Positions 7,060 to 15,919 of a stretch of DNA of 64,000 nt are shown here, one piece after another; the stretch's first letter is position 1; every line of letters begins with the position of its first letter. The DNA is taken from the NCBI GenBank assembly GCA_937125225.1, contig CAKZLE010000032.1, positions 1-64,000 on the forward strand. Direction: 5' to 3'. The stretch is from an uncultured Spirochaetia bacterium (GTDB taxonomy: Bacteria; Spirochaetota; Spirochaetia; CAKZLE01). The notes beneath the pieces were generated by a model that saw nothing but the letters and a program-made list of their open reading frames with translations, was not told the DNA's origin and did no database searches. The translations under genes were made by a program, and so were the position numbers.

Positions 7060-8427
7060 TTACTTGATATAACCTAACCAATGACTCTGATAATCGAGCA
7101 TGACATCTACTAGTTCAGGTATCTTCGCTATTGAATCGATCACAGGATTGACTAGAAGTGCCTGAATGACCAGATCTCTGCTTCCCTCTAAAACTGCATC
7201 AGCTAGAAGATCATAGGTTCCTGTATAGTTACGAAGCAGAGCCCCGAATCCTTTTGGATAATCGGGGAAGGCTACACCTTTGATCCCTGACTTTGATACG
7301 ATCCCGGGGACCTCGACTGCGACTCTTGCAGGAAGGTCCGGGATCAGTCCATCATTCATGATATTCACTGCAGCCTCTTCCATATGAGAATCCTCAAGCA
7401 TAGCTTCGATGATGGGAACACTCCTCTCATGAGCACCACTTGTCTTCAACTTCAGGTCGGGATAATCCATGGACAATGAGTACCTATAGAAGGTATAGAA
7501 GTCTAGAATCCCTTGATGATCTGCTACTTCATAAGCCCATTGGAGATACTCTCCGATATGACTGTCCGAGGTGATCGGTAATAGGTGAAATCGCTCAAAG
7601 ATTTGTTTGAAGAGGGTCCTGTCACTCCAGGGACGTGAACTCTTTGTCACTTCACTCATGAATCGTTCGGTCGCTCCTTCGGTCTGTATCGTCAAACCGG
7701 TCCTCTTCGCAAAGGCAAGAATATCACTGTAACCGGGTTCAGTCGAAAAAAGGGCAGGGGTTCTCTCCATGACCAATTGGTAGGCATCTTCTCCTGAATC
7801 TTTATAGGAGGCATTGAGCATGACACTGAAGTGGTTTAATCCTGCAGCCCTGAATGCAATATTATCTAGGGATGTATCCATGATTGCCGGAAGATATCGT
7901 TTCAACGATGCGATCTCATGACACATACCGATGAATCTTATCTCAGGGTATTTTCTCTTCACAGTAGTTACGATAGCTGTCATAGGGTTGGAGTAGTTGA
8001 ACACATAGGCCTCAGGACAGATCTTCATGATATCATCACAGATCTCCAAGATCGGGGGAATGATTCGTAATGCATGGAATATTCCTCCGGCACCACCGTT
8101 CTCACCATAGACCTGTCTGATCCCATACTGTTGTGGAACTTTCCAATCCTGATCCCAAAGTTCGAAACGATCTCCGACCTCTATGGAGATGATCACATGA
8201 TCAGCATCTTTGAGAGCTTCTGCTCGATCATTTCCTGCTGAGATAGTGAAAGGAAGTCCATGAGACTCTATGAACTCTTTAGAACGGGAGTAGACCTTCG
8301 TTACCATCTCTTCGTTGATATCGAGGAGAGCTATATGAGTTCCCTTGAGTCTCTCACTCTGAAAGATATCCTCGAGCATCCCATAACCGAACTGTGCACT
8401 ACCTGCGCCAATGAGTACGATCTTCAT
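7060..8427 (-). CDS. Glycoside hydrolase family 4 (alpha-galactosidase/alpha-glucosidase type)
   Basis: A 455-residue cytosolic GH4 enzyme. These hydrolases use NAD and a divalent metal and work by oxidation at C3 and elimination. The N-terminus has the dinucleotide loop GAGSAQFG; NYSNPM, GMCHE (metal-binding Cys) and AAGLNHF (metal-binding His) mark the active site. Length matches the family. The spelling is closer to the alpha-galactosidase/alpha-glucuronidase branch than to 6-phospho-glucosidases, but the sugar cannot be fixed from sequence alone. It is preceded by AAGGATAGG. No sugar PTS gene is nearby, which agrees with an unphosphorylated substrate. The gene is transcribed alone on the minus strand and converges with the lipoprotein gene. 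Confidence 0.88.
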   Translation of the reverse strand: MKIVLIGAGSAQFGYGMLEDIFQSERLKGTHIALLDINEEMVTKVYSRSKEFIESHGLPFTISAGNDRAEALKDADHVIISIEVGDRFELWDQDWKVPQQYGIRQVYGENGGAGGIFHALRIIPPILEICDDIMKICPEAYVFNYSNPMTAIVTTVKRKYPEIRFIGMCHEIASLKRYLPAIMDTSLDNIAFRAAGLNHFSVMLNASYKDSGEDAYQLVMERTPALFSTEPGYSDILAFAKRTGLTIQTEGATERFMSEVTKSSRPWSDRTLFKQIFERFHLLPITSDSHIGEYLQWAYEVADHQGILDFYTFYRYSLSMDYPDLKLKTSGAHERSVPIIEAMLEDSHMEEAAVNIMNDGLIPDLPARVAVEVPGIVSKSGIKGVAFPDYPKGFGALLRNYTGTYDLLADAVLEGSRDLVIQALLVNPVIDSIAKIPELVDVMLDYQSHWLGYIK

Positions 8428-8469
8428 CTTACCTATCCTTATACTTTAGTGATATGAAACTGTATGAGA

Positions 8470-8498
8470 ATTATAGATCTGTTGGGTGGTGAAGTCCA
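8470..8498 (-). promoter_or_regulatory. Probable promoter of the GH4 gene
   Basis: On the minus strand, TGGACT (complement of 8493-8498), 17 bases and TATAAT (complement of 8470-8475). Confidence 0.5.
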
Positions 8499-8535
8499 TG
8501 AAAAAAAGGCTACGAAATATTTGGGGTTGTATAGT

Positions 8536-8570
8536 AAAAGACAGATCCCCGATGTCTATCGGGGATCTGT
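8536..8570 (-). terminator. asnA: Rho-independent terminator of asnA
   Basis: A perfect 13-bp stem (8541-8553 with 8558-8570, core GATCCCCGAT) with a 4-base loop, followed on the minus strand by CTTTT. It lies 16 bases after the asnA stop. Confidence 0.85.
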
Positions 8571-8586
8571 TACCTAGATTTGTTCT

Positions 8587-9627
8587 CTACATCAATTCGA
8601 TTGAGTTCTTCAAACATTTCTCTCGGAGCTCTAATGGCCAAAGACTCGCCTGCACCTCTCCGATATGAGCCTTGCGAAGGAGGAACATACATAGACGGGA
8701 CTGTCCGATACCACCTCCGATAGATTCAGGGAAGTCTCCATTGAGGAGCCTCTTATGGAACATCAGTTCTGCCCTCTCTTCACATCCTCGAATGTTCAGC
8801 TGTCTTTTCAATACATCGACACTGACTCGTATGCCCATGGAGGAGAGTTCGAAGGTTCTCTCAAGAACAGGATTCCATAGGAGGATATCCCCATTGAGTC
8901 CATGAAAGCCTCCTTCAGTCTCTGTACTCCAGTCATCGTAGTCTGGAGCTCTTCCATCATGAGGTTTACCATCGGACAGATCGTGACCGATCCCGATGAC
9001 GAAAACCGCTCCATATTGCTTAGCAACTAGAGACTCTCTTTCTGTTGGATCGAGGTCTGGGTACATCTTACAGAGCTCCTCCGTCTGAATGAAGGTGATA
9101 TTCTCCGGTAGGATAGGGGTAATCGTAGGATAGTTCTCATATACCGTGAACTCAGTAGCGACTAATGTTGCATAGATCTTTCGAACGGCATCTTTCAAGA
9201 ATTCAAGATTACGTTGCTCAACTGAGATAGATCTCTCCCAGTCCCATTGGTCTACATAGTAGGAGTGGAGATTATCTGGTTCTTCATCAGGTCTGATCGC
9301 ATTCATGTCTGTGTAGAGTCCATAACCTGTTGGGATCTTATAATCACCGAGCATCATACGTTTCCATTTTGCTAGAGACTGTGGGATCTCTGCAGTGGTC
9401 CCTTCCATTCCCTTTGGAGTGAAGGATACCGGTTTCTCGATTCCATTGAGGTCATCGTTGACCCCGGTTCCAGCTTCTAGGAAGAGAGGAGCCGTCACTC
9501 TTCTGAGCTTCAGCTGAGCAGATAGATAGGTTTGGAAGAACTGTTTGATCGTAGCGATCGCAAGTTCAGTCTCCTTCAGATTCAAGATCGATCTATATCC
9601 TTCGGGGTAGTAATATTGTGCACTCAT
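8587..9627 (-). CDS. asnA: Aspartate--ammonia ligase (asparagine synthetase A)
   Basis: AsnA makes asparagine from aspartate, ammonia and ATP through an aspartyl-AMP intermediate; it is a homodimer with a class II aminoacyl-tRNA-synthetase fold. Diagnostic stretches include LRRVTAPLFLEAGTGVNDDLNG, the FTPKG segment, YKIPTGYGLYTDMNAIRPDEE, DQWDWE and the C-terminal SIGGGIGQSRLCM loop. The product is 346 residues, slightly longer than the roughly 330 of enteric AsnA. The second ATG (9627) is preferred because AAGGAG is eight bases upstream of it and only two from the ATG at 9633. It is monocistronic, with its own promoter and terminator. Confidence 0.95.
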   Translation of the reverse strand: MSAQYYYPEGYRSILNLKETELAIATIKQFFQTYLSAQLKLRRVTAPLFLEAGTGVNDDLNGIEKPVSFTPKGMEGTTAEIPQSLAKWKRMMLGDYKIPTGYGLYTDMNAIRPDEEPDNLHSYYVDQWDWERSISVEQRNLEFLKDAVRKIYATLVATEFTVYENYPTITPILPENITFIQTEELCKMYPDLDPTERESLVAKQYGAVFVIGIGHDLSDGKPHDGRAPDYDDWSTETEGGFHGLNGDILLWNPVLERTFELSSMGIRVSVDVLKRQLNIRGCEERAELMFHKRLLNGDFPESIGGGIGQSRLCMFLLRKAHIGEVQASLWPLELREKCLKNSIELM

Positions 9628-9660
9628 ATTCATTTCTCCTTATTTGAAGCTATATTCTAA

Positions 9661-9689
9661 CTGATAAGAAAGATAAAGTGTAGAGTCAA
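9661..9689 (-). promoter_or_regulatory. asnA: Probable promoter of asnA
   Basis: On the minus strand, TTGACT (complement of 9684-9689), 17 bases and TATCAG (complement of 9661-9666). Confidence 0.5.
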
Positions 9690-9767
9690 ATATTTCTTGA
9701 TCAGGTGCTAGAGGTCAATATGAGGATACAAAACTTCTCTAATATATAGGTAGTATAGAAGTATTTG

Positions 9768-11192
9768 TTAACGCTCTTTTGTGAGGTACTGTTGATTCTT
9801 ACTCTTTGGAACCTCTGGCATGGTAAGGGCTAGAAGACCAGATCGTACGAGTGGGTTGATGTATTCAGCTATGATATAGGCTTGTGTATACCCGAATTCC
9901 CTTGCGATCGCTGCCCTACCTCTTGGCTTGTGACAGTACCTGAGAATATCGATCTCAGTATTGGACATGGTATGGCCACTCTCCCCGACCTTAGAACAGA
10001 AGAGGGTCACCTTGAATGTCTCTCGATCCTCCTGAAAGAGGGGTCTAGGTAAGCCCTGTTCATTGCAGGAATAGGTGGTGATAGGGATACCGGAGAATCT
10101 ACTATCCGAGTTCATGAGGATCTCTACAGCACTTGCTAGATGGGGGTTTCTGATATCTACAGCACCGGATCCGAGCTCCTCTATAGATATGCCACCGTAG
10201 AGAGTCCCTGGAGACTCTATGACGAGATGGTCCTGATAGATATGGATATCGATCGGTTTGTTCCTAGTGAATTTGCTGTAATCACGATGGATGAGGGCAT
10301 TGAGTACGATCTCACGAACAGCGATAGATGGATATTGTGGGGTATGGGATCCGGAGTTCTGAGATTTTATCTCTGCATTCCGTTTCATAACCTGTTTGAT
10401 GAAGCTCAAGGTGTCAGAAAGAATCTGAGGGATTGTCCCCTCGATCTTCTTATACTCTATGAGTTGATTCTCTATCGATTCATTGGATTCTCGGTAAACA
10501 CTTACTGCGATACAGAGGTTGGGGAAATAAGCCTGAGGGTAAATGCCGAACATCATGAGACCACAGATAGTGGGTTTTCCCTCTTGAGTGACTCCTTGAA
10601 GATCAAGCGTATGCTGATCATCGAGCTGAAGGACATGGGGTTTCATTGCTCTGAGTCTGTCAAGATACTGAGAGAGAAGACTCTTATTGAAAGATTCGAT
10701 TCCGGCTCTTTGGATTATTGAGAGATCATCAACGATAGATTCTCTGAAAGCATCATAGGTGTAGATCTCGAAGGCAGACATGATGGTATCTTCTCCATCC
10801 ACTCTCAAATATGAACCTCGGTACTTCCCAGCGCCTTTATAGAAACAGGGTTTTTCATAGGTGCTACATTCCTGAATCTCTGCACTGACGACCTGTTTAG
10901 ATTCAATACTGGCAATAGAATAGTGTGGAGAGACTACAGGACTCATTTGTGCACACTGTTCAGTGATCTTCTCACAAAGAGTCTCTACATCTGTGATTCC
11001 TTCGATCCTTTTCGATATAACATCAATACCGAAGATGATGATTCCCCCATCTCTTTGATTGGCAAAAGCAGAGAGGGTAGGATAGATAGTATATGGAGTG
11101 TAGTCTTCAAAATCAGAGATCGATATTCTGTTCTCGTCAAAAGCGTTCTGTTGAATCGTTTCGATTATGAGGGATAATTCTTCTGCTAACAT
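9768..11192 (-). CDS. AlbA_2/Schlafen-type ATP-binding regulator
   Basis: A 474-residue protein of the family annotated as ATP-dependent or putative DNA-binding transcriptional regulators. Residues about 15-130 match the AlbA_2 (Schlafen-like) domain, with LSAFANQRDGGIIIFGID and KYRGSYLRVDGED. Residues about 285-370 match the GHKL-like HATPase_c_4 domain, with AVREIVLNALIHRDY and VIESPGTLYGG. The last 75 residues form a winged helix-turn-helix (SNTEIDILRYCHKPRGRAAIAREFGYT). It is probably a cytosolic regulator, sometimes linked to stress or defence, but its target is not visible. It begins with ATG after GGGAGAG and stands alone between asnA and the Liv operon. Confidence 0.8.
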   Translation of the reverse strand: MLAEELSLIIETIQQNAFDENRISISDFEDYTPYTIYPTLSAFANQRDGGIIIFGIDVISKRIEGITDVETLCEKITEQCAQMSPVVSPHYSIASIESKQVVSAEIQECSTYEKPCFYKGAGKYRGSYLRVDGEDTIMSAFEIYTYDAFRESIVDDLSIIQRAGIESFNKSLLSQYLDRLRAMKPHVLQLDDQHTLDLQGVTQEGKPTICGLMMFGIYPQAYFPNLCIAVSVYRESNESIENQLIEYKKIEGTIPQILSDTLSFIKQVMKRNAEIKSQNSGSHTPQYPSIAVREIVLNALIHRDYSKFTRNKPIDIHIYQDHLVIESPGTLYGGISIEELGSGAVDIRNPHLASAVEILMNSDSRFSGIPITTYSCNEQGLPRPLFQEDRETFKVTLFCSKVGESGHTMSNTEIDILRYCHKPRGRAAIAREFGYTQAYIIAEYINPLVRSGLLALTMPEVPKSKNQQYLTKER

Positions 11193-11396
11193 TCGATCTC
11201 TCCCGAAAAAATAGCCATCTATGATCGATCTTACCTGGGATCGAACTGAAAAACGTCTATTAATCCTGCCGTTCTTCAGGAAATCAGGTAAAACTAAAAG
11301 AAATTAGAAGGATTACGACTGGTTTATACGCTTTTTTACGAAAATAGAGCGGACTTACCATGAATTTATTTAAATCACAACTAATTTAAAATTATC

Positions 11397-11426
11397 TTGA
11401 CAGATATATAATAGCACACATAAAAT
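11397..11426 (+). promoter_or_regulatory. sigma70-type promoter of the Liv-type operon
   Basis: A perfect -35 TTGACA (11397-11402), an 18-base spacer and -10 TAAAAT (11421-11426). The inverted repeat ACACATA-AAA-TATGTGT (11416-11432) overlaps the -10, which is a likely repressor site. Confidence 0.75.
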
Positions 11427-11453
11427 ATGTGTAAAGATAATTTATACAAGAAT

Positions 11454-11463
11454 AATACGTATG
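11454..11463. promoter_or_regulatory. Possible LacI-type operator copy (AATACGTATG)
   Basis: In register, TAATACGTATGC matches 10 of 12 positions of the GAATACGTATTC core found at 2626-2704. It lies about 20 bases after the predicted transcription start and 30 bases before livG. Confidence 0.4.
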
Positions 11464-11492
11464 CTAAATATTAGTATCGAAAGGGGATTCAA

Positions 11493-12218
11493 TTGTTGAC
11501 TATCGATAAGGTGACCAAAGAGTTTGGAGGCCTGAAAGCTGTTAATGATGTAAGCTGTACCGTGAAAGAGGGGTCGATCGTTGGATTGATCGGTCCCAAT
11601 GGTTCTGGTAAGACTACCTTATTCAATGTGATTTCAGGGGTATACAAACCAACCGCTGGTACCATCATGCTAGATGGGAAAGATATCAGTTATCTCAGTG
11701 CTCACAAAAAGACCATGATGGGGATGGCTAGGACATTCCAGGTGGTAAAACCGTTCAATAACATCAGTGTGTTAGAGAATGTGATGGTAGGTTCCTATCT
11801 TCATAATCATTCTCATCATAGATCAGAGGAATTCGCTAAGGGGATCCTTGAAAGACTCGAGATTGATCAGTTCGCTGATGAATATCCGAAGAATCTTCCT
11901 CTAGCTATCAAGAAGAAGGTCGAGATAGCTCGTGCTCTAGCAACCTCACCAAAGATCCTCTTACTCGATGAGGTCATGGGTGGCTTGAATCCTCAGGAGA
12001 CGGATCAGGTCCTACAGACTATCGTGAAACTCAATGAAGAGGGAATGACGATCGTTGTCATCGAACACAAGATGCGTTGTATCATGGCGATCGCCGAAAA
12101 GGTCATTGTCCTAGATAGTGGGAAGATGATCGCGATGGATGTCCCTGAGGTGGTTGCCAAGAATCCAGAAGTCATCAAAGCGTATTTAGGAGATGAGTAT
12201 CATGCTGAAGATAAATAA
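11493..12218 (+). CDS. livG: Branched-chain amino-acid-type ABC transporter ATPase (LivG-like)
   Basis: A 241-residue cytosolic ATPase of the HAAT (LivG) family. It carries Walker A GPNGSGKTT, the family segment KPFNNISVLENVMVGSY, Walker B ILLLDEVMGG and the switch His in VVIEHKM. The start is one of two adjacent TTG codons (11493 or 11496) about six bases after AAAGGGG; there is no ATG or GTG in a suitable place, so translation starts at UUG. The canonical LSGGQ signature is replaced by LPLAIKKKVEIARAL, as in many LivG proteins. It is first in a six-gene operon of two ATPases, two permeases, an acyl-CoA dehydrogenase and a binding protein. The solute may be a branched or organic acid, not necessarily an amino acid. 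Confidence 0.9.
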   Translation: MLTIDKVTKEFGGLKAVNDVSCTVKEGSIVGLIGPNGSGKTTLFNVISGVYKPTAGTIMLDGKDISYLSAHKKTMMGMARTFQVVKPFNNISVLENVMVGSYLHNHSHHRSEEFAKGILERLEIDQFADEYPKNLPLAIKKKVEIARALATSPKILLLDEVMGGLNPQETDQVLQTIVKLNEEGMTIVVIEHKMRCIMAIAEKVIVLDSGKMIAMDVPEVVAKNPEVIKAYLGDEYHAEDK

Positions 12219-12906
12219 TATCGCTTCTGGATATGGAGAGAGTCAGGTCCTATTTGATGTCTCTCTTTCGATCCCAGAGGGTCAAATCGTATCCCTTGTA
12301 GGTTCTAATGCTGCCGGTAAGACTACCCTGATCAATACGATCAGTGGCCTCAACCGAGTCTGGTCAGGATCTATAGAGTTCTTAGGTGAGGATATCACAA
12401 AGACTTCTCCTGCAGACCGAGTCGAGCTCGGATTGGTACAGACTCCAGAGGGTAGAAGACTCTTTCCAGATCTTTCGGTCAAAGATAATCTCCTTATGGG
12501 TTCATACCTCAAGAGTGTTCGAGGAAAACGTGAGAAGAATCTAAAGAATGCCTATGACCTGTTCCCAAGGCTCTATGAGAGAAGAGATCAGATGGCAGGT
12601 TCTCTTTCAGGTGGAGAGCAGCAGATGTGTGCGATCGCAAGATCACTGATGACTTGTCCAAAATTGCTGATTCTCGATGAACCTTCATTAGGACTTGCAC
12701 CGATATTGATCATGCAAGTCTTTGAGATCATCAAAGATATCCAGAAGGAGAACGTTACCATCCTTCTTGTTGAGCAGAATGTACAGCAGGCACTGAAGCT
12801 TGCCGATAAAGGATATGTCCTTGAGAGCGGTAAGGTCACCATGGAAGGTACAGGAGAATTCCTCCTTCACGATGACGGTTTGAGGAAAGCATATCTCGGT
12901 ATGTAA
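12202..12906 (+). CDS. livF: Branched-chain amino-acid-type ABC transporter ATPase (LivF-like)
   Basis: The second ATPase of the importer, 234 residues. Walker A is GSNAAGKTT, with Ala where Gly is more usual; the signature is LSGGEQQMCAIARSL, Walker B is LLILDEPSLGL and the switch His position is Gln in LLVEQNV, which is normal for LivF. The ATG at 12202 is preferred over 12193 because AGGAG lies at the right distance only for the former. It overlaps the end of livG by 17 bases, giving tight coupling and equal amounts of the two ATPases. Confidence 0.92.
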   Translation: MLKINNIASGYGESQVLFDVSLSIPEGQIVSLVGSNAAGKTTLINTISGLNRVWSGSIEFLGEDITKTSPADRVELGLVQTPEGRRLFPDLSVKDNLLMGSYLKSVRGKREKNLKNAYDLFPRLYERRDQMAGSLSGGEQQMCAIARSLMTCPKLLILDEPSLGLAPILIMQVFEIIKDIQKENVTILLVEQNVQQALKLADKGYVLESGKVTMEGTGEFLLHDDGLRKAYLGM

Positions 12907-12918
12907 TCAGGAGGAACG

Positions 12919-13800
12919 ATGTTACTACAATTAATCATATCAGGGATTCTACTTGGTGGTGTATATGCACTGACGAGTATGGGCCTATCCCTTGTTTTCG
13001 GTGTTTCTAAAATAGTCAATTTTGCCCATGGTGACTTTGTCGTTATTGGTATGTATTCAGCATTATCAATCTTCTATGTCACAGGATTAGTTCCCTATAT
13101 CTCATGGATAATCGTCATTCCGATCTCATTTGGAGTGGGGTATCTCGCATACCAACTCATGAAAAGAACGATCGGTGAGGATGTGAACCAGATATTCATC
13201 ACTATCGGACTTTCCATGATCATTCAGAATCTGATCCTGATGCTCTACAAATCAGATTACAGAGCTATGAAATCATTGTTTGACAGCTCGATAAAACTAG
13301 GGAATGTATATATTTCCTATGAGAGTCTATTAGCCTTTGGGATCGCTGTGCTCGTGACGATCGGCTTCCTTTGGTTCCTCAATAAGACTGATACAGGAAG
13401 AGCCATGAGAGCTGTCTCACAAGACAAGAGTGCAGCAAGTCTCATGGGTGTCAAAGTCGAAAAGATCAGTGTACTAGCCTTCGGGCTCGGTATCTCGATG
13501 GCCGGTCTTGCAGGTTGTCTACTCTTGACTATGTATGCTGCATACCCGACAGCAGGTGGTGTTTATAACCTCCTTGCTTGGGTCATCGTAGTATTAGGTG
13601 GTCTAGGTCAAGTTGGAGGAGCTTTAGCTGCTGCATTCATCATTGGTATCTGTGAGACACTCACAGGATTCTATATCGGTCCTGACTTCAGACAGGTGGT
13701 CTATTACCTGTTCTTTATCGCGATCCTGATTATTAAACCACAGGGATTGTTCTCCGGTATCAAATTGCATAAGAAGGTGAAAGATGAAGTTACTGAATAA
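12919..13800 (+). CDS. livH: Branched-chain amino-acid-type ABC permease (LivH-like)
   Basis: A 293-residue inner-membrane permease with about eight hydrophobic segments. It has the LivH opening GILLGGVYALTSMGLSLVFGVSKIVNFAHGDF and the EAA-like cytoplasmic loop around RAVSQDKSAASLMGV near residue 165, which contacts the ATPases. It starts 12 bases after livF with AGGAGG. It pairs with the LivM-like protein encoded next, which it overlaps by 17 bases. Confidence 0.92.
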   Translation: MLLQLIISGILLGGVYALTSMGLSLVFGVSKIVNFAHGDFVVIGMYSALSIFYVTGLVPYISWIIVIPISFGVGYLAYQLMKRTIGEDVNQIFITIGLSMIIQNLILMLYKSDYRAMKSLFDSSIKLGNVYISYESLLAFGIAVLVTIGFLWFLNKTDTGRAMRAVSQDKSAASLMGVKVEKISVLAFGLGISMAGLAGCLLLTMYAAYPTAGGVYNLLAWVIVVLGGLGQVGGALAAAFIIGICETLTGFYIGPDFRQVVYYLFFIAILIIKPQGLFSGIKLHKKVKDEVTE

Positions 13801-14770
13801 TAAAATCATAAGATGGGCAGCTTTTTTCCTTGTGCTCATAATCGCAGGACTTGTAGTAGATAACAATTATTATCTCGATATCCTGATCACCGTAGTCTTC
13901 TATGCTTGCATGGCATCAGCTTGGAATATCGTCGGAGGCTATGCAGGTCAGGTATCCGTAGGTCACGTAGCATTTCTTGGACTCGGGGCCTATACTTCAA
14001 CGATCCTTTTCCTCAAATTGAATATTACCCCATTGATCGGGATATTCGCAGGAGGGATCATGGCTATGGTCCTCGCCCTATTGATCGGGTTCCTCACGAT
14101 AAGACTGAGAGGTCCGTTCTTTACTCTTTCGACTATCGCTATCGCTGAGATCCTGTTGGTCTTAGCCGTCAGATTCCATGGACTGACAGGTGGTTCCGAG
14201 GGGTTGAACATCCCCTATAGACCCTCTGTCTATAACTTCGTATTCAAGAGCTACTTCACCTACTATATGATGTTCATTCTATTGATGATCGCTATAGTCG
14301 CCGTGATCAGCTATATAAACAAATCTCGAACAGGATTCTACCTGAGAGCTGTCCGTGAAGATGAGACAGCTGCCTCTTCTCTTGGTGTTGATGTCCTAAG
14401 ATCAAAATTGACTGCATTGCTCGTTAGTGCCTTCTTTACCGGAGTCGGTGGTGCATTGTATGCCCAATATCTGCTGTTCATCGACCCCCATACCGTGTTC
14501 ACTGTATCCTTCTCAACGAAGGTGGCAGCGTTATCGATCGTCGGTGGGATCGGGACGGTCATCGGACCGATCGTTGGTTCGTTCATTCTCACCCCATTAG
14601 AGATCTTCCTGAGATCGCAGCTTGGTGGAACCTATCAGGGGTTATATCTCCTGATCTATGGGGTCATCATGGTATCAGTCATCCTCATCATCCCAAAAGG
14701 GATCTATGGGGCTCTCAGTGATGCGATAAAAAGAAGAAGGAAGCAAGTGAAGAATGAGTTATCTGCTTAA
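13784..14770 (+). CDS. livM: Branched-chain amino-acid-type ABC permease (LivM-like)
   Basis: A 328-residue permease with roughly nine membrane segments. Diagnostic parts are ASAWNIVGGYAGQVSVGHVAFLGLGAYT near residue 45, LRGPFFTLSTIAIAEI, and the coupling loop YLRAVREDETAASSLGVD near 190. Its start lies inside livH (17-base overlap) and its end overlaps the acyl-CoA dehydrogenase gene by 17 bases. Three overlaps of the same size in this operon point to strong translational coupling. Confidence 0.92.
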   Translation: MKLLNNKIIRWAAFFLVLIIAGLVVDNNYYLDILITVVFYACMASAWNIVGGYAGQVSVGHVAFLGLGAYTSTILFLKLNITPLIGIFAGGIMAMVLALLIGFLTIRLRGPFFTLSTIAIAEILLVLAVRFHGLTGGSEGLNIPYRPSVYNFVFKSYFTYYMMFILLMIAIVAVISYINKSRTGFYLRAVREDETAASSLGVDVLRSKLTALLVSAFFTGVGGALYAQYLLFIDPHTVFTVSFSTKVAALSIVGGIGTVIGPIVGSFILTPLEIFLRSQLGGTYQGLYLLIYGVIMVSVILIIPKGIYGALSDAIKRRRKQVKNELSA

Positions 14771-15902
14771 CGGTAGGGAACAGCGCATCTTAGAGGATGC
14801 TATTGCATATGGTAAGAGACACTTCGAACCATATGCTGCTCAATGGGAGTCAGAAGGACGATTCCCTTCAGAGACCTATACAAGATTAGGGGCTGACGGG
14901 TATCTGGGAATGTACATCGATAAGACCCTTGGAGGACAGTCGATGAGTTTCCTGGAGTCGGCATTGATCTATGAGGGCTTGTCTAGATCGAGTTTTTCCA
15001 TGACCTTAGCCATCGAATGTCATAATAACATGTCATATGAGATGTCGATATTCGATACCTCTGATGAGGTCAAAGGTCTCCTACCCGGGATGGTAGGAGG
15101 AGATGAGCTGCTCGCCTTTGGTCTTACTGAACCTCAGGCAGGTTCAGACCCGAACTCAATGAGTTCGTATGCGACTCCCGTTGAAGGAGGCTATCTGCTT
15201 AATGGCCTCAAGACCTGGGTAACCAACGGCTGTGAAGCGACCCAATTCGATGTGACGGTAAAACTTGGTGGAGCTGACGAACGTCAGATGGTCACGTTCC
15301 TCATCGATATGTTCACAGAAGGATTGGAGATTGTCAGTGATACGAAGACTATGGGTGGAAACCTGTTGTCCAAGGCTGTGATCAGGATGACCGACTGTTT
15401 TGTTCCTGCTTCTAGACTGGTGTCGCGCAATGGATACAAAGATGCGATCTTTTCCGTATTGATCGCGAGGATATTCACCCCAGCGATGGCTATAGGCTTA
15501 TGTGAAGAGGCTATAGAGAGTACCGCTGAGTATCTAGGAGAGCGTATCCAGTTCGGTAGACCTCTTCTGAGTAATCAGACAATACAGTGGGAACTTGGAG
15601 AATTACAGGCAAAGGTTGAGGCTGGGAGACAGCTTGTCTACCATACTGCTGCAATGATGGATACAGGTGTCATGCCAAAGCGTGAGGCAGCTATGTCCAA
15701 GCTCTTCTGCGGTGATCTTGCAATGGAAGTGACGACAGCCTGTTGCCAGTTGATGGGTGCAGAGGGTTATAGGACTGGAAGCAAGATCGAAAGACTCTTT
15801 CGAGAGGCGAAGATGGCATCGATAATCGATGGGACATCAGAGATTCAGAAGTTATTACTTGGTGCGGATCTAGTGAAACGCTATGTCGGCCGAGAATACT
15901 AA
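14754..15902 (+). CDS. Acyl-CoA dehydrogenase family protein
   Basis: A 382-residue FAD flavoprotein of the acyl-CoA dehydrogenase family, which oxidises acyl-CoA to enoyl-CoA and passes electrons to ETF. It shows LTEPQAGSDPNSMSSYATP and TWVTNGCEATQFDV (flavin and substrate loops), the GERIQFGRPLL helix, CCQLMGAEGYRTGSKIERLFREAKM and the C-terminal IDGTSEIQK. Usually this last motif is EGT with Glu as the catalytic base; here it is Asp359. The alternative Glu of isovaleryl-CoA dehydrogenase is not evident either. The gene is embedded in the Liv-type operon, which suggests that the imported acid is activated and oxidised. No acyl-CoA ligase or ETF gene lies within the window. Confidence 0.88.
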   Translation: MSYLLNGREQRILEDAIAYGKRHFEPYAAQWESEGRFPSETYTRLGADGYLGMYIDKTLGGQSMSFLESALIYEGLSRSSFSMTLAIECHNNMSYEMSIFDTSDEVKGLLPGMVGGDELLAFGLTEPQAGSDPNSMSSYATPVEGGYLLNGLKTWVTNGCEATQFDVTVKLGGADERQMVTFLIDMFTEGLEIVSDTKTMGGNLLSKAVIRMTDCFVPASRLVSRNGYKDAIFSVLIARIFTPAMAIGLCEEAIESTAEYLGERIQFGRPLLSNQTIQWELGELQAKVEAGRQLVYHTAAMMDTGVMPKREAAMSKLFCGDLAMEVTTACCQLMGAEGYRTGSKIERLFREAKMASIIDGTSEIQKLLLGADLVKRYVGREY

Positions 15903-15919
15903 ATAAATGGAGGAATCTA

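Larger units (their letters stand above)
11193..11492. other. Divergent 300-base intergenic region with Liv operon promoter and two possible operators
   Basis: No gene is seen. The right half holds the promoter at 11397-11426, the 7-bp inverted repeat at 11416-11432 and an AATACGTATG motif at 11454-11463. The left half (to about 11390) is AT-rich and must contain the promoter of the AlbA_2 gene, but no clear hexamers can be named. Confidence 0.6.

Noticed and set aside
10140-10721. A 193-codon plus-strand open frame opposite the AlbA_2 gene
   Set aside because: No family features and no ribosome site; the minus-strand protein has clear domains throughout, so this is an antisense shadow.
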